NCBI RefSeq assembly: GCF_016924645.1
Contig: NZ_JAFFJV010000016.1
Coordinates: 62,001 to 126,000 of the forward strand
Direction: 5' to 3'
Source: Rufibacter psychrotolerans
GTDB taxonomy: Bacteria; Bacteroidota; Bacteroidia; Cytophagales; Hymenobacteraceae
DNA length: 64,000 bases
A program made the position numbers and the translations under genes. Positions within the stretch are counted from its first letter, which is position 1, and every line of letters starts with the position of its first letter. This document shows, one piece after another, positions 52,277 through 61,360 of this stretch. The notes under the pieces were generated by a model. That model saw only the letters and a list, made by a program, of their open reading frames with translations, was not told the DNA's origin and did not search any database.

Positions 52277-52414
52277 ATGTATAAATTGGCCATCACCATC
52301 ATATAAACCTATATCATATAACCCTAACCCAATTCCGTTTAGCTGCATCATACCTGCCCATTGGTGATGGAATTGAAAAGCAGGAACCCGAAGCTTTTGG
52401 AAGGCCTTAAACTC

Positions 52415-52936
52415 CTACTTATCCTCATCCTGAAACCAGCTGGCATACAGCACATAGTTGTCGGCGGTGCGGGCCATGTGGGCGATCTGTTCGGGGCTAA
52501 GGGCTTTTACTTTTTTGGCGGGCACGCCGGCGTAGATGTGGCCGCGCTCACAGAGGGTATTCTCCAGCACTACGGCCCCGGCGGCAATGATGCAATGTTC
52601 CTGCACCACGGCGTTGTCCATGACAATGGCGCCCATGCCAATGAGCACGTTGTCTTCCACGGTGCAGCCGTGTACCAAGGCGTTGTGCCCAATGCTCACG
52701 TTGTTGCCAATATGGGTGGCGGTTTTCTGGTAGGTGCAGTGGATCACGGCCCCGTCCTGAATATTGGTTTTGTTCCCGATGCGGATCTGGTTCACATCGC
52801 CGCGCACCACGGCGTTGAACCACACGGTGCATTGGTCGCCCAGCACTACATCGCCCACAATAGTGGCATTGGGGGCAATAAAACAGTCTTGGCCAAGGAC
52901 AGGATAGACACCTTTCACGGGAAGTAGCAGCGGCAT
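52415..52936 (-). CDS. gamma-carbonic anhydrase family protein
   Basis: A 173-residue left-handed beta-helix protein of hexapeptide repeats. The three metal-binding histidines of the gamma class are in place: H66 (GAVIHCT), H84 and H89 (IGHNALVHG). It is of the YrdA/PaaY/CaiE size. Many such proteins hydrate CO2; others are inactive or act as carriers, so activity is a family inference. The C-terminal helix (IAHMARTADNYVLYASWF) is typical of trimers. Confidence 0.9.
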   Translation of the reverse strand: MPLLLPVKGVYPVLGQDCFIAPNATIVGDVVLGDQCTVWFNAVVRGDVNQIRIGNKTNIQDGAVIHCTYQKTATHIGNNVSIGHNALVHGCTVEDNVLIGMGAIVMDNAVVQEHCIIAAGAVVLENTLCERGHIYAGVPAKKVKALSPEQIAHMARTADNYVLYASWFQDEDK

Positions 52937-53024
52937 AGCTTATCTCATTAGGAATTGTAAATGAAGAATCAGGAATAGATCAAAGATAGGAAGTGTGTCG
53001 GAAAAGCTGCTCGGGCATGGCTTC

Positions 53025-53061
53025 CGTTTTGGAGCTGATTTTCTGAAAACAGGCTTCAAAT
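53025..53061. repeat. dispersed palindrome copy
   Basis: CGTTTTGGAGCTG and CAGGCTTCAAAT sides in the gap between the radical SAM and carbonic anhydrase genes. Confidence 0.6.
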
Positions 53062-53127
53062 AGAAATGCAGCCACCATTCTGTAAAAGAGAATTTTCCGA
53101 AGTCTGGCGTATGAAAATCTGACGATG

Positions 53128-53166
53128 CGTTTTGGGTCGGTTTTCCTGAAAACTGCCCCAAAGCGC
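53128..53166. repeat. dispersed palindrome, strong copy
   Basis: GCGTTTTGGGTCGGTTTT pairs with AAAACTGCCCCAAAGCGC with few mismatches. It is the second copy in one 290-bp gap. Confidence 0.75.
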
Positions 53167-53226
53167 TATTCTTTCCCGTGCGCCGCTCCCAATACCTGAT
53201 ACGTATTTCCTGCTACTTGCTACAGA

Positions 53227-54207
53227 CTAACCCAGCATCTTCTTCCAGGTGCCTTTCCGGAGGTTGTATTTGAGGGTGCTGGGCAGGGCTTTCCACCAGT
53301 AACGGCTCAGTTCCACGGCGAAGCTGGGTTGCATGTAGCAGTTAATGGTACAGCCTTCGCAGGCGGGCAGGCGGCCTTCCAGCGCCACCAGTTTCTTCAC
53401 CTCCTCAGATTTATAGAGGTCGTACAGGTTGCCGGCAATGGGGAACTTCTGCGCGCCCAAATGGTAACAGGGCAACACCAATTCGTTCTCCGGTGAGATC
53501 ACCAGCGTGGTGCTGGCCGCTTTACAGACCGGTTGGTTTATGTGGTTGCCGCCGTCTTTCCGCAGTTGCACGAACGCCTCGTTCAAATACACCCATTTCT
53601 GCTTACTGAACTTCACCAGATAGTCCAGTTCGGCTTCAGAAAGTTGCGCTCCGGTTTCTACCTGGTTGTACTCAAAGGCCGGGTTCAGGAGCAGCATGAG
53701 TTTATTGGGCAGGCAGATCTCCTGGTACACCCGCTCTATCTGGTGCAGGTTGTGCTTGAAGACAGTGAAGAGAATATCGGGCCGCTCGCCCAGGTTTTTG
53801 GCCACTTTGATAGATTCCAGCACGAAATCAAAGCACGCCACGCCCCGGCCGGTATCATGCTCGGTTTTGTCAGCGGAGTCCAGGGAGAAATGCAGCATAT
53901 CCACTTTCCCTTTCAGCCGCTCGGCCCACTTGGGGTACAGCAGCCCGTTGGTGGTAAGCGTGGTGATGAAGCCCAGCTCCTGCGCCACCTCCAGAAACTG
54001 ATCAATCTGGCGGTGCAGCAGCGGTTCGCCGCCTGTAAAATCCACCACGTTCACGCCCAGCCGGCGCAGGTCGCGCAGGTTCTGCTTCACGTCCTCCAGC
54101 TGGATGTACGGCGAAGGCTTCTCCCAAATGTCGCAGAACGAACACTTGGCGTTGCAGCGGTACGTCACGTAATAATTAGCCAGTACAGGATGATGGATTA
54201 AGCGCAT
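53227..54207 (-). CDS. radical SAM protein with SPASM-like cysteines
   Basis: A 326-residue iron-sulfur enzyme. C18-N-A-K-C22-S-F-C25 binds the SAM-cleaving 4Fe-4S cluster; VDFTGGEPLLH binds the SAM amino group; HFSLDSADKTEH is the usual strand. Extra C-terminal cysteines (PVCKAAS, VLPCYHLG, CEGCTINC) suggest auxiliary clusters of the SPASM/twitch type. It resembles HpnH/AstB-type and DUF3463-like proteins, but the substrate is unknown. The gene is flanked by repeats and has no partner on its strand. Confidence 0.9.
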   Translation of the reverse strand: MRLIHHPVLANYYVTYRCNAKCSFCDIWEKPSPYIQLEDVKQNLRDLRRLGVNVVDFTGGEPLLHRQIDQFLEVAQELGFITTLTTNGLLYPKWAERLKGKVDMLHFSLDSADKTEHDTGRGVACFDFVLESIKVAKNLGERPDILFTVFKHNLHQIERVYQEICLPNKLMLLLNPAFEYNQVETGAQLSEAELDYLVKFSKQKWVYLNEAFVQLRKDGGNHINQPVCKAASTTLVISPENELVLPCYHLGAQKFPIAGNLYDLYKSEEVKKLVALEGRLPACEGCTINCYMQPSFAVELSRYWWKALPSTLKYNLRKGTWKKMLG

Positions 54208-54365
54208 GCAGATTCATTAACGAAGGCCTTGGCCGATGCAAGGTACGCATTGCTTACGGAATTAAAGCGGTAGCGGTGGCAAGGTCAACGTACGCCATGA
54301 CTGTTTCTGAGCCATTTTTCAGAAAACAAGCGAAAAGCGCTATACACATTCCATCCCACTTTGAA

Positions 54366-54536
54366 GGGAGGGCCGTTACGTTCTAAAAATATGACTGGTT
54401 CAAGTTTTCTACTTGGATCTAAAATGAACTGAAGTTACAAACTTCAGTGAGGCTATTGCCTCAAATTACGTCAGACCGGCAATGGATTTCTCCGCCGTTT
54501 AAGGCTTTTATGTAGAACGTAACGGCCCTACCTCCC
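54366..54536. repeat. 171-bp inverted-repeat element
   Basis: Outer arms at 54366-54385 and 54513-54536 share GGGCCGTTACGTTCTA. The core holds the palindromes ACTGAAGTTACAAACTTCAG (54428 onward) and GAGGCTATTGCCTC (54449-54462). No gene is present. Confidence 0.78.
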
Positions 54537-54689
54537 GGGAGGGGAGTTACTTTGAGGTACGCTTATGGTGGCGGAGGTTCTGTGGGGGAACTCTAGCTCT
54601 ATCCATGCCCCATGATTGAATCCTAATAAGTTACAAATCCACCGCAACGTAGCAGATGCATTTCATAACTAAAGGTGGAGAATACGTAC

Positions 54690-54829
54690 ACCCACCCCTG
54701 CCCCTCCCAGGAGGGGAGTTATCTGCATGAGTATTGTCCTTATCAATCTATCATTATTGTCCCTATCATTCTATCATTCTTAAAACGCATTTCCTGATAC
54801 TCCCCTCCCGGGAGGGGCAGGAGTGGGTT
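54690..54829. repeat. 140-bp inverted-repeat element, CCCCTCC-GGAGGGG arms
   Basis: Arms 54690-54722 and 54795-54829 (core CCCACCCCTGCCCCTCC, mirrored by GAGGGGCAGGAGTGGG) surround an AT-rich core with short TATCATTC repeats. With the preceding element it fills most of the 708-bp gap. Confidence 0.75.
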
Positions 54830-54873
54830 TGCACGCCTAAAGAAGCACCACACCAGCAACCAAAAGCAACTCC

Positions 54874-54911
54874 TGTTTCCGGTCTGTTTTGCAAAAAACA
54901 GTCCCTAAACA
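54874..54911. repeat. dispersed palindrome copy
   Basis: TGTTTCCGGTCTGTTTT and AAAACAGTCCCTAAACA sides, ending 5 bp before the 3' end of the endonuclease III gene. Confidence 0.65.
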
Positions 54912-54915
54912 CAAC

Positions 54916-55623
54916 TCACTGGTCAATGCCTTTGCTGCGCACCTCGGCGTAGTAGTTGCAGAGGTCCTGCAAGACGCAGACCTCGCATTTGGGGGCGCGC
55001 CAGGTGCAGATTTTCTGGCCGTGTTTGAGTAGGTGGCGGTGCAGGTTGTAGAGCACCAAGGGGTCTTTGGGCAGCATGTCCAGCAGAAGCTGGTGGGCTT
55101 TGTCGTGGCTGACTTTGGCGCCGATGAGCCCCACGCGCTGGCTGATACGGTGCACGTGGGTGTCTACCGGAAACACGGGTTTGTGGAAGTTGAAGAGCAG
55201 CACCAGCGTGGCGGTTTTCAAACCCACACCGGGCAACGCCATGAGCCAGGCCATGGCCTGGGGCACGTCCAGCTCCTGCAGGAAAGCCAGGTTGAAATCG
55301 GGGTGCTCCTGCTGGATGATCCGCAGGGCCTTCTGGATGTTCACGGCCTTGGCCCCGGGGAACTCGGCCGGCGCCAGGCACTCGGTGAGTTCCTCCACGG
55401 GAGCCGCCATCACGGCCTCCCAGGTGGGGAACTTCTCTAGCATCTGGAAGTAGGCTTTCTCCTCATTGGCGTGGGTGGTGCGGTGCGAGAGCATGGTGGA
55501 AATTAGCTCCCGCATGGGATCACGCCGGGGGTGGCCAGAAAGTAGACCAAAAACTTCTTTTAGCCGTATATGAACTTGCCATATTTTTTCAGGGGGAGAA
55601 AGCTGCTGATTTGCTTCAGCCAT
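54916..55623 (-). CDS. endonuclease III-type DNA glycosylase
   Basis: A 235-residue base-excision repair enzyme. The HhH-GPD motif LPGVGLKTATLV has catalytic K136, and D154 lies in FPVDTHVHR. The C-terminal 4Fe-4S site has the exact C-x6-C-x2-C-x5-C spacing (CTWRAPKCEVC then VLQDLC). Length is slightly above E. coli Nth because of the N-terminus. Some family relatives are annotated only as endonuclease III domain proteins, so the exact lesion range is open. Confidence 0.92.
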   Translation of the reverse strand: MAEANQQLSPPEKIWQVHIRLKEVFGLLSGHPRRDPMRELISTMLSHRTTHANEEKAYFQMLEKFPTWEAVMAAPVEELTECLAPAEFPGAKAVNIQKALRIIQQEHPDFNLAFLQELDVPQAMAWLMALPGVGLKTATLVLLFNFHKPVFPVDTHVHRISQRVGLIGAKVSHDKAHQLLLDMLPKDPLVLYNLHRHLLKHGQKICTWRAPKCEVCVLQDLCNYYAEVRSKGIDQ

Positions 55624-55721
55624 AGTCTTTTATTTCTTCCTCTAAACGAGCCCTCAATGGTAAAGTTTACGTAAGGATTTCTTTCATCAACGCGCGTCAG
55701 GAATGATAACAAGTTTGCTTC

Positions 55722-56447
55722 ATGGCTATGAAATTTAAGTTCTTGGGTACGGGCGGCGCCTTTGACACCGCTTATGGCAACTCCGCCGCCCTGGTGGAAT
55801 ACAAGGGCAACACCCTGCTGCTGGACTGCGGTTTTACGGTGTACCCGGTGCTGCGGCAGCACCAGCTGACCCGCGACCTGCAGTACGTGCTGCTCACGCA
55901 CCTGCACAACGATCACACCGGCAGCCTGGCCAACGTGTTGCTGCACTGCCACTATTTCAACCCCGACTGCCGCCCCACCATCCTCTACCCCGACGATGAT
56001 TTCCGCGATGAACTGTACGAGTTCCTGCGACTGCAACTGCAGAAGCCCGAGAAGTACGCCGACTTTATGCCCCTCTCAGAGTTGCCGGGCATTACGGCTA
56101 TTGACACCTTTGGCCTGCACGCCGAGCGCCTGCAAACGTACGCCTACATCTTTGAGGAGAACGGCGAGCGCCTGGTCTACTCCGGTGACATTGGCCAGCC
56201 CGAGGCCCTGTTCGCCAACCTGCGGGGCCTGCCGCCCAAGGCCACCACGGTTTTCCATGACATCACGTTCTCTGAGCAGAACACGGCGCATACCTACTAT
56301 AAGAAACTGATTCCGCTGGCCCAGGACTACCACATCTACGGCTACCACTGTGACCCCACCGCTAACCCCGTAGACAACCCGTTCCCCCTGGTGTACCACC
56401 ACCCAGAACTACTGCTGACCCCCGTGTACCAGGATGCCGTGCATTAG
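55722..56447 (+). CDS. MBL-fold metallo-hydrolase
   Basis: A 241-residue metallo-beta-lactamase-fold protein. The metal motif is T-H60-L-H62-N-D64-H65, with later ligands in YSGDIGQ and YHCDP. MKFKFLGTGGAFDTAYGNSA at the start resembles the RNase Z/PqqB-like branch that acts on phosphodiesters or small metabolites. No tRNA-specific exosite arm is seen, so RNase Z activity is not claimed. The start lies about 100 bp from the divergent endonuclease III gene. Confidence 0.88.
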   Translation: MAMKFKFLGTGGAFDTAYGNSAALVEYKGNTLLLDCGFTVYPVLRQHQLTRDLQYVLLTHLHNDHTGSLANVLLHCHYFNPDCRPTILYPDDDFRDELYEFLRLQLQKPEKYADFMPLSELPGITAIDTFGLHAERLQTYAYIFEENGERLVYSGDIGQPEALFANLRGLPPKATTVFHDITFSEQNTAHTYYKKLIPLAQDYHIYGYHCDPTANPVDNPFPLVYHHPELLLTPVYQDAVH

Positions 56448-56565
56448 TTCTTCCCCAACTACCCCATAATCCCTCAAAAGCAAGTACCCCAGGAGTGGCC
56501 GGCGCTCTCCCCCAGGCGCGCAATCCTGCACGTGCTATCTTGTATAGCTTTTAGCCCAGACCTGC

Positions 56566-57204
56566 ATGACCTTCACTTACGCCACAGACCAGGAATTCTC
56601 AAGTTTTCGTAAAAATCCGCTTTTGATTGCCTATGTGCTCCTGTTCGCGGTATTCTGGACGTACGCCGGTTTCCACACGTCTGACCTCAAGAACTGGTGG
56701 ATGGAGAACTCGCTCACCTTTACGGCCATCATCTTTCTGGTAAGCTTCTACAAGTACTTCCGGTTTTCAGACTTCAGCTATACCTGCATGTTCCTGTTCA
56801 TGATGCTGCACGTGTACGGTAGCCAGTACACCTACGCAGAGAACCCCTTCGGTTTCTGGATGCAGGAAAAATTCAACCTGGAGCGCAACCACTATGACCG
56901 GCTGGTGCACTTCAACTTTGGCTTTCTGCTGGCCTACCCCATGCACGAGGTTTTCTGGCGCGCCACCCGCATGCGGGCTTTCTTCACCTATGTGTTGCCC
57001 ATTGACCTGACCCTGAGCCTGAGCGCGGTGTACGAGTTGCTGGAGTGGGCCGTGGCCGATGTGTTTTTCCCCACCAAGGGCATGGCGTACCTGGGCACCC
57101 AGGGCGATGTGTGGGACGCCCAGAAAGACATTGCCCTGGCGCTGCTGGGGGCGCTCATCGCCATTCTTGCCGTGGTGGTCACCCGCAAGCGGCAACGGCG
57201 CTAG
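56566..57204 (+). CDS. DUF2238 / YjdF-like membrane protein
   Basis: A 212-residue inner-membrane protein with about six hydrophobic spans. Conserved blocks are RNHYDRLVHFNFGFLLAYP, AVYELLEWAV and GTQGDVWDAQKDIALALLG, diagnostic for the DUF2238/YjdF family. The acidic and histidine residues at the membrane face (H, D, E, W) suggest a metal- or lipid-related role, but function is unknown. It converges on a lipoprotein gene, with a dispersed palindrome between them. Confidence 0.88.
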   Translation: MTFTYATDQEFSSFRKNPLLIAYVLLFAVFWTYAGFHTSDLKNWWMENSLTFTAIIFLVSFYKYFRFSDFSYTCMFLFMMLHVYGSQYTYAENPFGFWMQEKFNLERNHYDRLVHFNFGFLLAYPMHEVFWRATRMRAFFTYVLPIDLTLSLSAVYELLEWAVADVFFPTKGMAYLGTQGDVWDAQKDIALALLGALIAILAVVVTRKRQRR

Positions 57205-57207
57205 GCC

Positions 57208-57243
57208 GTTTTGAGGGCCATTTAGAGAAAACAGCCCTGAAAC
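57208..57243. repeat. dispersed palindrome copy
   Basis: GTTTTGAGGGCC left and AGCCCTGAAAC right; it lies between the convergent YjdF-like and lipoprotein genes, starting 4 bp after a stop codon. Confidence 0.65.
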
Positions 57244-57282
57244 CATCTGGTGGCTATTGGTTTACCCGGGTGCAGGCGAGAA

Positions 57283-57894
57283 TTAATCGTGCTTGATCTT
57301 CACGTCGTTGCCTTCAATTTTCACCTTGCCCAGGCGGGTTTCTATCTTGGTTTCCTCAGGGGAGATCTTGATTTTGGTGGGGCCAGACACGTACTTCACT
57401 TCTTTGGAGGCCCTGCGGTAATAGTGCTGCCGCTTCTGCCAGTAGTTCTTCAGCTGGGGCAAGCTCATTTGGTTAGAGCGCCGGGCATCTACGGCCAGGG
57501 CCTGCTGCAACTGCTTCTGAGTGGGCCTTACATATTTCTTCTTAGCGGCGGAGGTTTTACTAGTTGCCGACCTAGAAGTGGCAGTGGTGGCTTTTGAAGT
57601 TCCGCCGGAACCGCTTACCAGTTCTGATGGGGTACCCTCGGAGTTGGAGCGAGGTGCGGCCGGGCCACCGGTCTCTTCCGAACTTTCTTCTGAGGTTAGG
57701 TCTTCCTCAACGTCAATGGCGCCTTCCTCGGTCAGCGCGGTGTCTATTTCCAGGGTGTCTGGGGTGAGCACCAAGGTGTCTTCCACCGAGGTCTGGGGCA
57801 GGCTGGCCACCGCTTCTTTGTCCTTTACCTTTTCACAGCTTCCCAGGCCTAACACAAAGGGTAGGAAGAAGAGGGCTTTGCTAATTCTATCCAT
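57283..57894 (-). CDS. lipoprotein with disordered acidic middle
   Basis: A 203-residue protein with lipobox LGLGSC (C20). Residues 30-80 are acidic and Thr/Ser-rich, 85-115 are a Ser/Thr/Ala/Lys-rich linker, and the C-terminal 80 residues (RPTQKQLQQALAVDARRSNQ onward) are basic with helical and then short beta repeats (KIKISPEETKIETRLGKVKIE). It may be an anchored envelope protein with a spacer. The family is not recognised. Confidence 0.72.
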   Translation of the reverse strand: MDRISKALFFLPFVLGLGSCEKVKDKEAVASLPQTSVEDTLVLTPDTLEIDTALTEEGAIDVEEDLTSEESSEETGGPAAPRSNSEGTPSELVSGSGGTSKATTATSRSATSKTSAAKKKYVRPTQKQLQQALAVDARRSNQMSLPQLKNYWQKRQHYYRRASKEVKYVSGPTKIKISPEETKIETRLGKVKIEGNDVKIKHD

Positions 57895-58080
57895 CGCTAC
57901 AAACCGTTGGTACCTTCCCCTAAACGCGAACCAACCGCTTAGGTTAGCCCCGCCACCTGCCTCCCCGCGCCGCCAAAGCCTCTTGTTCCTGCCTTCCGGG
58001 GCCGGTTGGTTTTAGAACGTTTTCCCAGAAACGGCCCATTTTCAGCCTGGCCTTACCCTTCATACAACCCGCCCAAAAAC

Positions 58081-58111
58081 AAAAAAGGCCAGCCCTGGGG
58101 CCAGCCTTTTG
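58081..58111 (-). terminator. intrinsic terminator after the OmpA lipoprotein gene
   Basis: On the minus strand AAAAGGCTGGCC pairs with GGCTGGCCTTTT (two G-U pairs) around CCAG and ends in a T-run. Confidence 0.85.
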
Positions 58112-58133
58112 TAAGCGTTATTGTGGATCTTGC

Positions 58134-58850
58134 TTATTTGATCTCGCCGCGCTCCGCAGCTTTCTTCAGTTCTTCGCTGGCGAAGATGGCCACCTCTACC
58201 CGGCGGTTTTGCTGACGGCCGGCGGCAGTGGAGTTGTCGGCTACGGGCTGGGTTGAACCATAGCCACGGGTCTGGATGCGGCTTGGCTCCACGCCCAACG
58301 AAATGGCGTAGTTGGCCACCGATTGGGCCCTGCGCTCAGACAGGGGCTGGTTAATGGCGTCGTTACCGGTGTTGTCGGCGTGGCCTTCAATCAAGACGTT
58401 AGTGCCGGGGTACTTTTTCAGGGTCTCGGCCAGTTTCTGGATATCGGCACGGGAGTTACCTTGCAGTTCAGCGGAGTTGGTGGCAAACAAGAGGCCAGCG
58501 TCAAAGGTTACTTTGATGCCCTCGCCCACGCGCTCTACCTGGGCGTTCTGCATTTCACGCTCCAGCTCTTCGGCCTGCTTGTCCATGCGGCGACCAATGA
58601 TGGCCCCGGTGGCGCCCCCAACGGCGGCCCCAATGATGGCCCCACGGGCGGTGTTACCAGTGGCTTTACCAATGATACCGCCCAGCACAGCCCCACCGCC
58701 GGCGCCCAGCAGGCCACCTTTAGTGGTTTTGTTCATGCCTTTTTTCTGGGTGGTGGAAGTATCTGTACCAGCCGTTTGAGTAGACTTGCAGGAAGAGAAG
58801 AATAAGCTTCCTACTAACAGGGCAGTGAATGTTCCTTTCAAAAATTTCAT
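58134..58850 (-). CDS. OmpA-family lipoprotein with glycine zipper
   Basis: A 238-residue outer-membrane protein. Lipobox FFSSC (C21); a glycine-zipper region (GGLLGAGGGAVLGGIIGKAT and onward, about 45-85) likely packs in or on the membrane; the C-terminal OmpA domain (about 108-225) has the peptidoglycan-binding motif NVLIEGHADNTGNDAIN and LSERRAQSVANY. It resembles YiaD. It would link the outer membrane to the cell wall. It has its own terminator. Confidence 0.92.
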   Translation of the reverse strand: MKFLKGTFTALLVGSLFFSSCKSTQTAGTDTSTTQKKGMNKTTKGGLLGAGGGAVLGGIIGKATGNTARGAIIGAAVGGATGAIIGRRMDKQAEELEREMQNAQVERVGEGIKVTFDAGLLFATNSAELQGNSRADIQKLAETLKKYPGTNVLIEGHADNTGNDAINQPLSERRAQSVANYAISLGVEPSRIQTRGYGSTQPVADNSTAAGRQQNRRVEVAIFASEELKKAAERGEIK

Positions 58851-58981
58851 AGTTTTTGTTTTTTTGGGTGTTAACGTAGCTTAAAGTTGGTTAGTATCGG
58901 AAGTACATACTGAATTATCCACAAAATGTTCAGCAGGGCCTTCTTTCTGATTCTACTGCAATAATAATCGTGCCAGACTAG

Positions 58982-59018
58982 AAAAAGAAAAGACCGGGCG
59001 TTGGGGCCAGGTCTTTTA
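58982..59018 (-). terminator. intrinsic terminator after accD
   Basis: On the minus strand AAAAGACC and GGTCTTTT (58988-58995 and 59010-59017) close a 14-nt loop and are followed by CTTTTTC. Confidence 0.78.
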
Positions 59019-59042
59019 TACGTTTTTATTCAACGCAGGGGC

Positions 59043-59939
59043 TTATTTCACCGGTACGGCTTTGCCGCTTACTGCCTCAGGAACCGGCACTTCTGCGGGC
59101 TGCAGCATGGTGATCAGGTCCGCAATTCTCTGTTTCAGGGCCTTGCGGTGCACAATAAAGTCCAAAAAGCCGTGCTCCAGCACAAACTCGGCGCTCTGGA
59201 AGCCTTTGGGCAGGTCCTTGCCAATGGTTTCCTTGATCACGCGCGGTCCGGCAAAGCCAATGAGGGCGCCCGGCTCAGAGATGTTGAAGTCTCCCAGCAT
59301 GGCGAACGAGGCGGTCACGCCCCCGGTGGTGGGGTCAGTGAGCAGGGAAATGTACGGCACTTTCTCTTCACTCAGGAGCGCCAGCTTGGCCGAGGTCTTG
59401 GCCATCTGCATGAGGGAGTACCCGGCCTCCATCATGCGGGCTCCGCCCGATTTGGAGATCATCAGGAACGGGATTTTGTGGGCGCGGCTGTAGTCAATGG
59501 CGCGGGCAATCTTCTCGCCCACCACAGAGCCCATGGAGCCGCCAATGAAGTTGAAGTCCATACAGGCCACCACCAGGTCCAGGCCGTTGTTCTTGCCGTG
59601 CGCGGTGCGCACGGCGTCTTTCAGCTGGGTTTTGCGCTGGGTGGCCGCAATGCGGTCTGGGTACGGTTTGGTGTCCACGAAGTGGAGCGGGTCTGAGGAG
59701 CTCAGGTTCTCGTCCAGCTCCTGGAACTCATTGCCGTCAAACAAAATCTCAAAGTACTCATGAGAGTTGATGCGGTCATGGTGGTCACACTTGGGGCAGG
59801 TATAGAACTGTTGCCTATGCTCTGCCGTGCTGATGACGGTCTTACACTCGGGGCACTTGTGCCACAGACCATCGGGGGTTTCTTTTTTCTGCTCCGTTGG
59901 GGTGACGATCCCTTTTTCTACTCTTTTAAACCAAGCCAT
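59043..59939 (-). CDS. accD: acetyl-CoA carboxylase carboxyltransferase subunit beta
   Basis: The 298-residue beta subunit of the carboxyltransferase that makes malonyl-CoA for fatty-acid synthesis, working with AccA. The N-terminal zinc ribbon has C29-P-E-C32 and C48-P-K-C51. The crotonase-like core includes FIGGSMGSVVGEKI, SKSGGARMMEAGYSLMQMAK and DPTTGGVTASFAMLGD. Length and motifs are complete. A -7 box lies 74 bp upstream and a terminator follows, so it is probably monocistronic. Confidence 0.96.
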   Translation of the reverse strand: MAWFKRVEKGIVTPTEQKKETPDGLWHKCPECKTVISTAEHRQQFYTCPKCDHHDRINSHEYFEILFDGNEFQELDENLSSSDPLHFVDTKPYPDRIAATQRKTQLKDAVRTAHGKNNGLDLVVACMDFNFIGGSMGSVVGEKIARAIDYSRAHKIPFLMISKSGGARMMEAGYSLMQMAKTSAKLALLSEEKVPYISLLTDPTTGGVTASFAMLGDFNISEPGALIGFAGPRVIKETIGKDLPKGFQSAEFVLEHGFLDFIVHRKALKQRIADLITMLQPAEVPVPEAVSGKAVPVK

Positions 59940-60012
59940 ATGATGCTCTAAAGGTTTTTTTCAACAATGAAGCCTCCAGTGGGGAAACCGCAAGCAGTTA
60001 CTGATAACCGTG

Positions 60013-60020
60013 CAAAGATA
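60013..60020 (-). promoter_or_regulatory. -7 box upstream of accD
   Basis: The minus strand reads TATCTTTG, a perfect TAnnTTTG match, 74 bp before the accD start. No clear TTG box is seen at the usual distance. Confidence 0.45.
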
Positions 60021-60440
60021 AAAAAGAAAAGGAAGCACCCTACTCTGCGGCACAAAACCCTGTTTGCTCCAGTCCCCCAGGGGTGTACTCGCGCGGCCAG
60101 GTTTTGTTGTGGCCCCTTAGGAACGGACTGCCCCAGCCAGGCCCAAGGCGCAAATAGGGCCGCAAAAGAAAGCCCTTTTTGGTACACGCGTTTCGGGCCC
60201 TTTTTCCTGAAAACTCCGCCAAAACAGGCTTTCGCCCAGGGGCAGTATCCAGTTCCGGCCGGTGCATTTTTGCGGCGTTGCCCAGGCGCGGCGCCTGGTT
60301 CAATGCTCCAGGGGGGTAGCACTTTGGCAACAGGCACTTGCACTCTCTTGCCATGTTATCACATAACCTAGGCTGCGTGTAAGAATTCTGCAAGAAAACC
60401 CTTATTTTTATACGGCTTTTAACGCACAGCAGGCCAGCCA

Positions 60441-60471
60441 TTTGCACGCGGGCAAAAGTAAATTAGCTTTG
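60441..60471 (+). promoter_or_regulatory. consensus promoter TTTG-N19-TAGCTTTG
   Basis: TTTG at 60441-60444, a 19-bp spacer and TAGCTTTG at 60464-60471 match the Bacteroidota sigma-ABfr consensus exactly. The leader to the ATG at 60594 is about 115 nt. Confidence 0.8.
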
Positions 60472-60593
60472 CAAGGGCAATTATTCTTTATTTGTAGCCG
60501 TTTCCCTGGCAAGTTCTGCAAAGAACCGCCTTTGCTCCTGATGAGCCTTACCATTGTCACTAAAACCCTTTTATAACCGCTAATAACCAACCT

Positions 60594-61307
60594 ATGAAGA
60601 AAACACGTTTCGCCTCTTCCGCCGCTGCCTTGATCCTGGGAGTAGCTGTCCTTGGTTCTTGTGTGTCGTCTAAGAAATACAAAGAGCTGGAAGCAAGCAA
60701 AAATGCGCTGGAACAAGAGAAAGCCGCGGCACAGCGCAGCCTGGAACAAGCTAACGCTGATCTGCGTGACCGTGATGCCAAACTGGCCCAGTACCAACAA
60801 CAGATTGCCCAGAAAGAGAGAATTCTCAATGAGCTGAGAGCCTCTGTGAACGAAGCCCTGAAAGGGTTTGAGGAGCAGGGCCTCACCGTTTCTATCCGCG
60901 ACGGAAAAGTGTACGTGACCATGCCAGAGAAACTCTTGTTTGCCACCGGCAGCACCAAGGTAAACCCCAACGGACAATCTGCCCTGGGCAAACTGGCCGC
61001 CGCCATTAAATCGCAGCGCGACACCGAGATCATGATTGAGGGCCACACCGATGACGTAGCCGTGGCCTCTGGCAACGTGACCTACAAAGACAACTGGGAC
61101 CTGAGCGTGCTGCGCGCCACTGAGATCACCCGCCTGCTCATCAACAACGGGGTGCCGCCGCAGATGGTGGTTCCGGCCGGCCGTGGCCAGTACACGCCGG
61201 TAGCCATGACCCGCACGCCTGAGGCGCGCCAGAGCAACCGCCGCACGGAGATCATCCTGGCCCCTAACTTTGAGAAGATCCTGAAGCTGATCCAGACCAA
61301 CGGGTAA
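60594..61307 (+). CDS. OmpA-family lipoprotein (paralogue 1)
   Basis: A 237-residue outer-membrane lipoprotein (lipobox VLGSC, C23) with a coiled coil (about 28-85; KYKELEASKNALEQEKAAAQ) and a C-terminal OmpA domain (about 100-230; IMIEGHTDDVAVASG, LSVLRATEITRLL, RQSNRRTEIIL). The first ATG of the signal peptide is used. It is paralogous to the next gene and has its own consensus promoter and strong terminator, so the two are independent units. Confidence 0.93.
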   Translation: MKKTRFASSAAALILGVAVLGSCVSSKKYKELEASKNALEQEKAAAQRSLEQANADLRDRDAKLAQYQQQIAQKERILNELRASVNEALKGFEEQGLTVSIRDGKVYVTMPEKLLFATGSTKVNPNGQSALGKLAAAIKSQRDTEIMIEGHTDDVAVASGNVTYKDNWDLSVLRATEITRLLINNGVPPQMVVPAGRGQYTPVAMTRTPEARQSNRRTEIILAPNFEKILKLIQTNG

Positions 61308-61360
61308 CGGCTTTCCTCAGGCCCTTCCGCGAGTGGGGTGCCTGTTCAAATAGCATAAAT

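Larger units (their letters stand above)
59940..60593. other. 654-bp gene-free region between accD and an ompA-type gene
   Basis: Short open frames exist on both strands but are rich in Pro, Gly, Arg and Cys and resemble nothing known. The region contains the accD -7 box (60013-60020), a dispersed palindrome (60189-60227) and the strong promoter at 60441-60471. Confidence 0.6.

Noticed and set aside
59967..60371. Overlapping open frames on both strands upstream of the ompA-type gene
   Set aside because: Both are Pro/Arg/Cys-rich, overlap each other and contain a dispersed palindrome and the accD -7 box.
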